From: an uncultured Clostridia bacterium
Lineage (GTDB): Bacteria; Bacillota; Clostridia; Christensenellales; CAG-1252
Direction: 5' to 3'
DNA: 13,019 nt
NCBI GenBank assembly: GCA_946626795.1
Contig: CAMOUZ010000024.1
Coordinates: forward strand, 1 to 13,019
Below, piece by piece: positions 12,614 through 13,019 of the stretch. The translations under genes and the position numbers were made by a program. How positions within the stretch are numbered: position 1 is the stretch's first letter; every line of letters begins with the position of its first letter. Under the pieces are notes generated by a model, which had not been told where the DNA came from, did no database searches, and worked only from the letters and a program-made list of their open reading frames with translations.

Positions 12614-13019
12614 TAATATACGATAAACCCCACGCACTTTTGGACGTGCCTCTTCATTACTGCCCGGGCTGTACGCACGGTATCGTGCATAAACTCGTGG
12701 CGGAAGTCATTGACGAACTCGGCATCGAGGGCAAGACCATCGGCATCGCGCCGGTCGGTTGCTCCGTTATGGCGTATGATTATTTCGCTTGCGATATGAT
12801 CGAAGCGGCGCATGGCAGGGCGCCTGCGGTCGCTACGGGCGTCAAGCGAGCGGATCCCACGAAAGTGGTCTTTACTTATCAAGGTGACGGCGACCTCGCC
12901 TCCATCGGTATGGCGGAGACCGTCCACGCCGCGGCGAGAAACGAGAATATCACCGTGATCTTCATCAATAACGCGATCTACGGCATGACGGGCGGACAGA
13001 TGGCGCCGACCTCCCTCGT
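12610..13019 (+). CDS. TPP-binding subunit of 2-oxoacid:ferredoxin oxidoreductase (VorA-like), partial
   Basis: The first 136 residues are visible and the gene runs off the right edge with no stop. It begins MIIYDKPHALLD, then HYCPGCTHGIVHKL (16-29) and IGIAPVGCSVMAYDYF (44-59). The TPP/Mg2+ motif QGDGDLAS lies at 91-98, with its partner NNAIYGMTGGQMAPTS at about 120-135. These identify the beta subunit that carries thiamine diphosphate. The ATG overlaps the vorB TGA. A gamma subunit would be expected just outside the window. Confidence 0.93.
   Translation, partial: MIIYDKPHALLDVPLHYCPGCTHGIVHKLVAEVIDELGIEGKTIGIAPVGCSVMAYDYFACDMIEAAHGRAPAVATGVKRADPTKVVFTYQGDGDLASIGMAETVHAAARNENITVIFINNAIYGMTGGQMAPTSL

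Overview
The window reads as chromosomal DNA of an anaerobic, low-to-mid GC Firmicute. It is probably an uncultured gut-type clostridium of the Christensenellales/Oscillospirales kind. The evidence is AGGAGG-type ribosome sites, a T-box leader, a BclA-like surface protein, ferredoxin-linked enzymes and a ferredoxin:thioredoxin-reductase-like protein. The taxonomic placement is inference only.

Left part (1-2525). The window opens inside an array of short hairpins joined by a recurring linker (like ACATCATGCA or CATTATGTA), with an exact 55-bp direct repeat. An AT-rich gene for an S23/Avd-type four-helix-bundle protein follows and has a strong promoter of its own. Next come a YgjP-like metallopeptidase, a convergent small ferredoxin:thioredoxin-reductase-like protein, and a Cys/Pro-rich protein with a BclA/C1q-like C-terminal domain. 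About 300 bp of non-coding DNA then holds a second hairpin array (linker like GATATG) and a nested palindrome that reaches the trkH stop codon.

Middle part (2513-5331, minus strand). trkA and trkH form a two-gene K+ uptake operon. The trkA promoter is placed so that transcription should start at or next to the ATG.

Right part (5511-13019, plus strand). A strong extended -10 promoter drives a T-box leader with a clear antiterminator/terminator pair. The specifier reads most naturally as AUC (isoleucine). Two tandem paralogous genes follow. Each encodes an XRE helix-turn-helix, a cupin and a complete medium-chain-type acyl-CoA synthetase in a single chain. After an internal promoter come a SIMIBI-type P-loop ATPase, a 2x[4Fe-4S] ferredoxin subunit, VorB and the start of the TPP-binding subunit of a 2-oxoacid:ferredoxin oxidoreductase.

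Working hypothesis: a T-box turns genes on when its tRNA is uncharged. A T-box-driven acyl-CoA synthetase next to a branched-chain 2-oxoacid oxidoreductase therefore suggests amino-acid synthesis by reductive carboxylation. Scavenged branched-chain acids would be activated to acyl-CoA, carboxylated with reduced ferredoxin to the 2-oxoacid, and transaminated. The fused DNA-binding and cupin domains would add substrate sensing. The fusion and the T-box context are the most novel-looking parts of the window.
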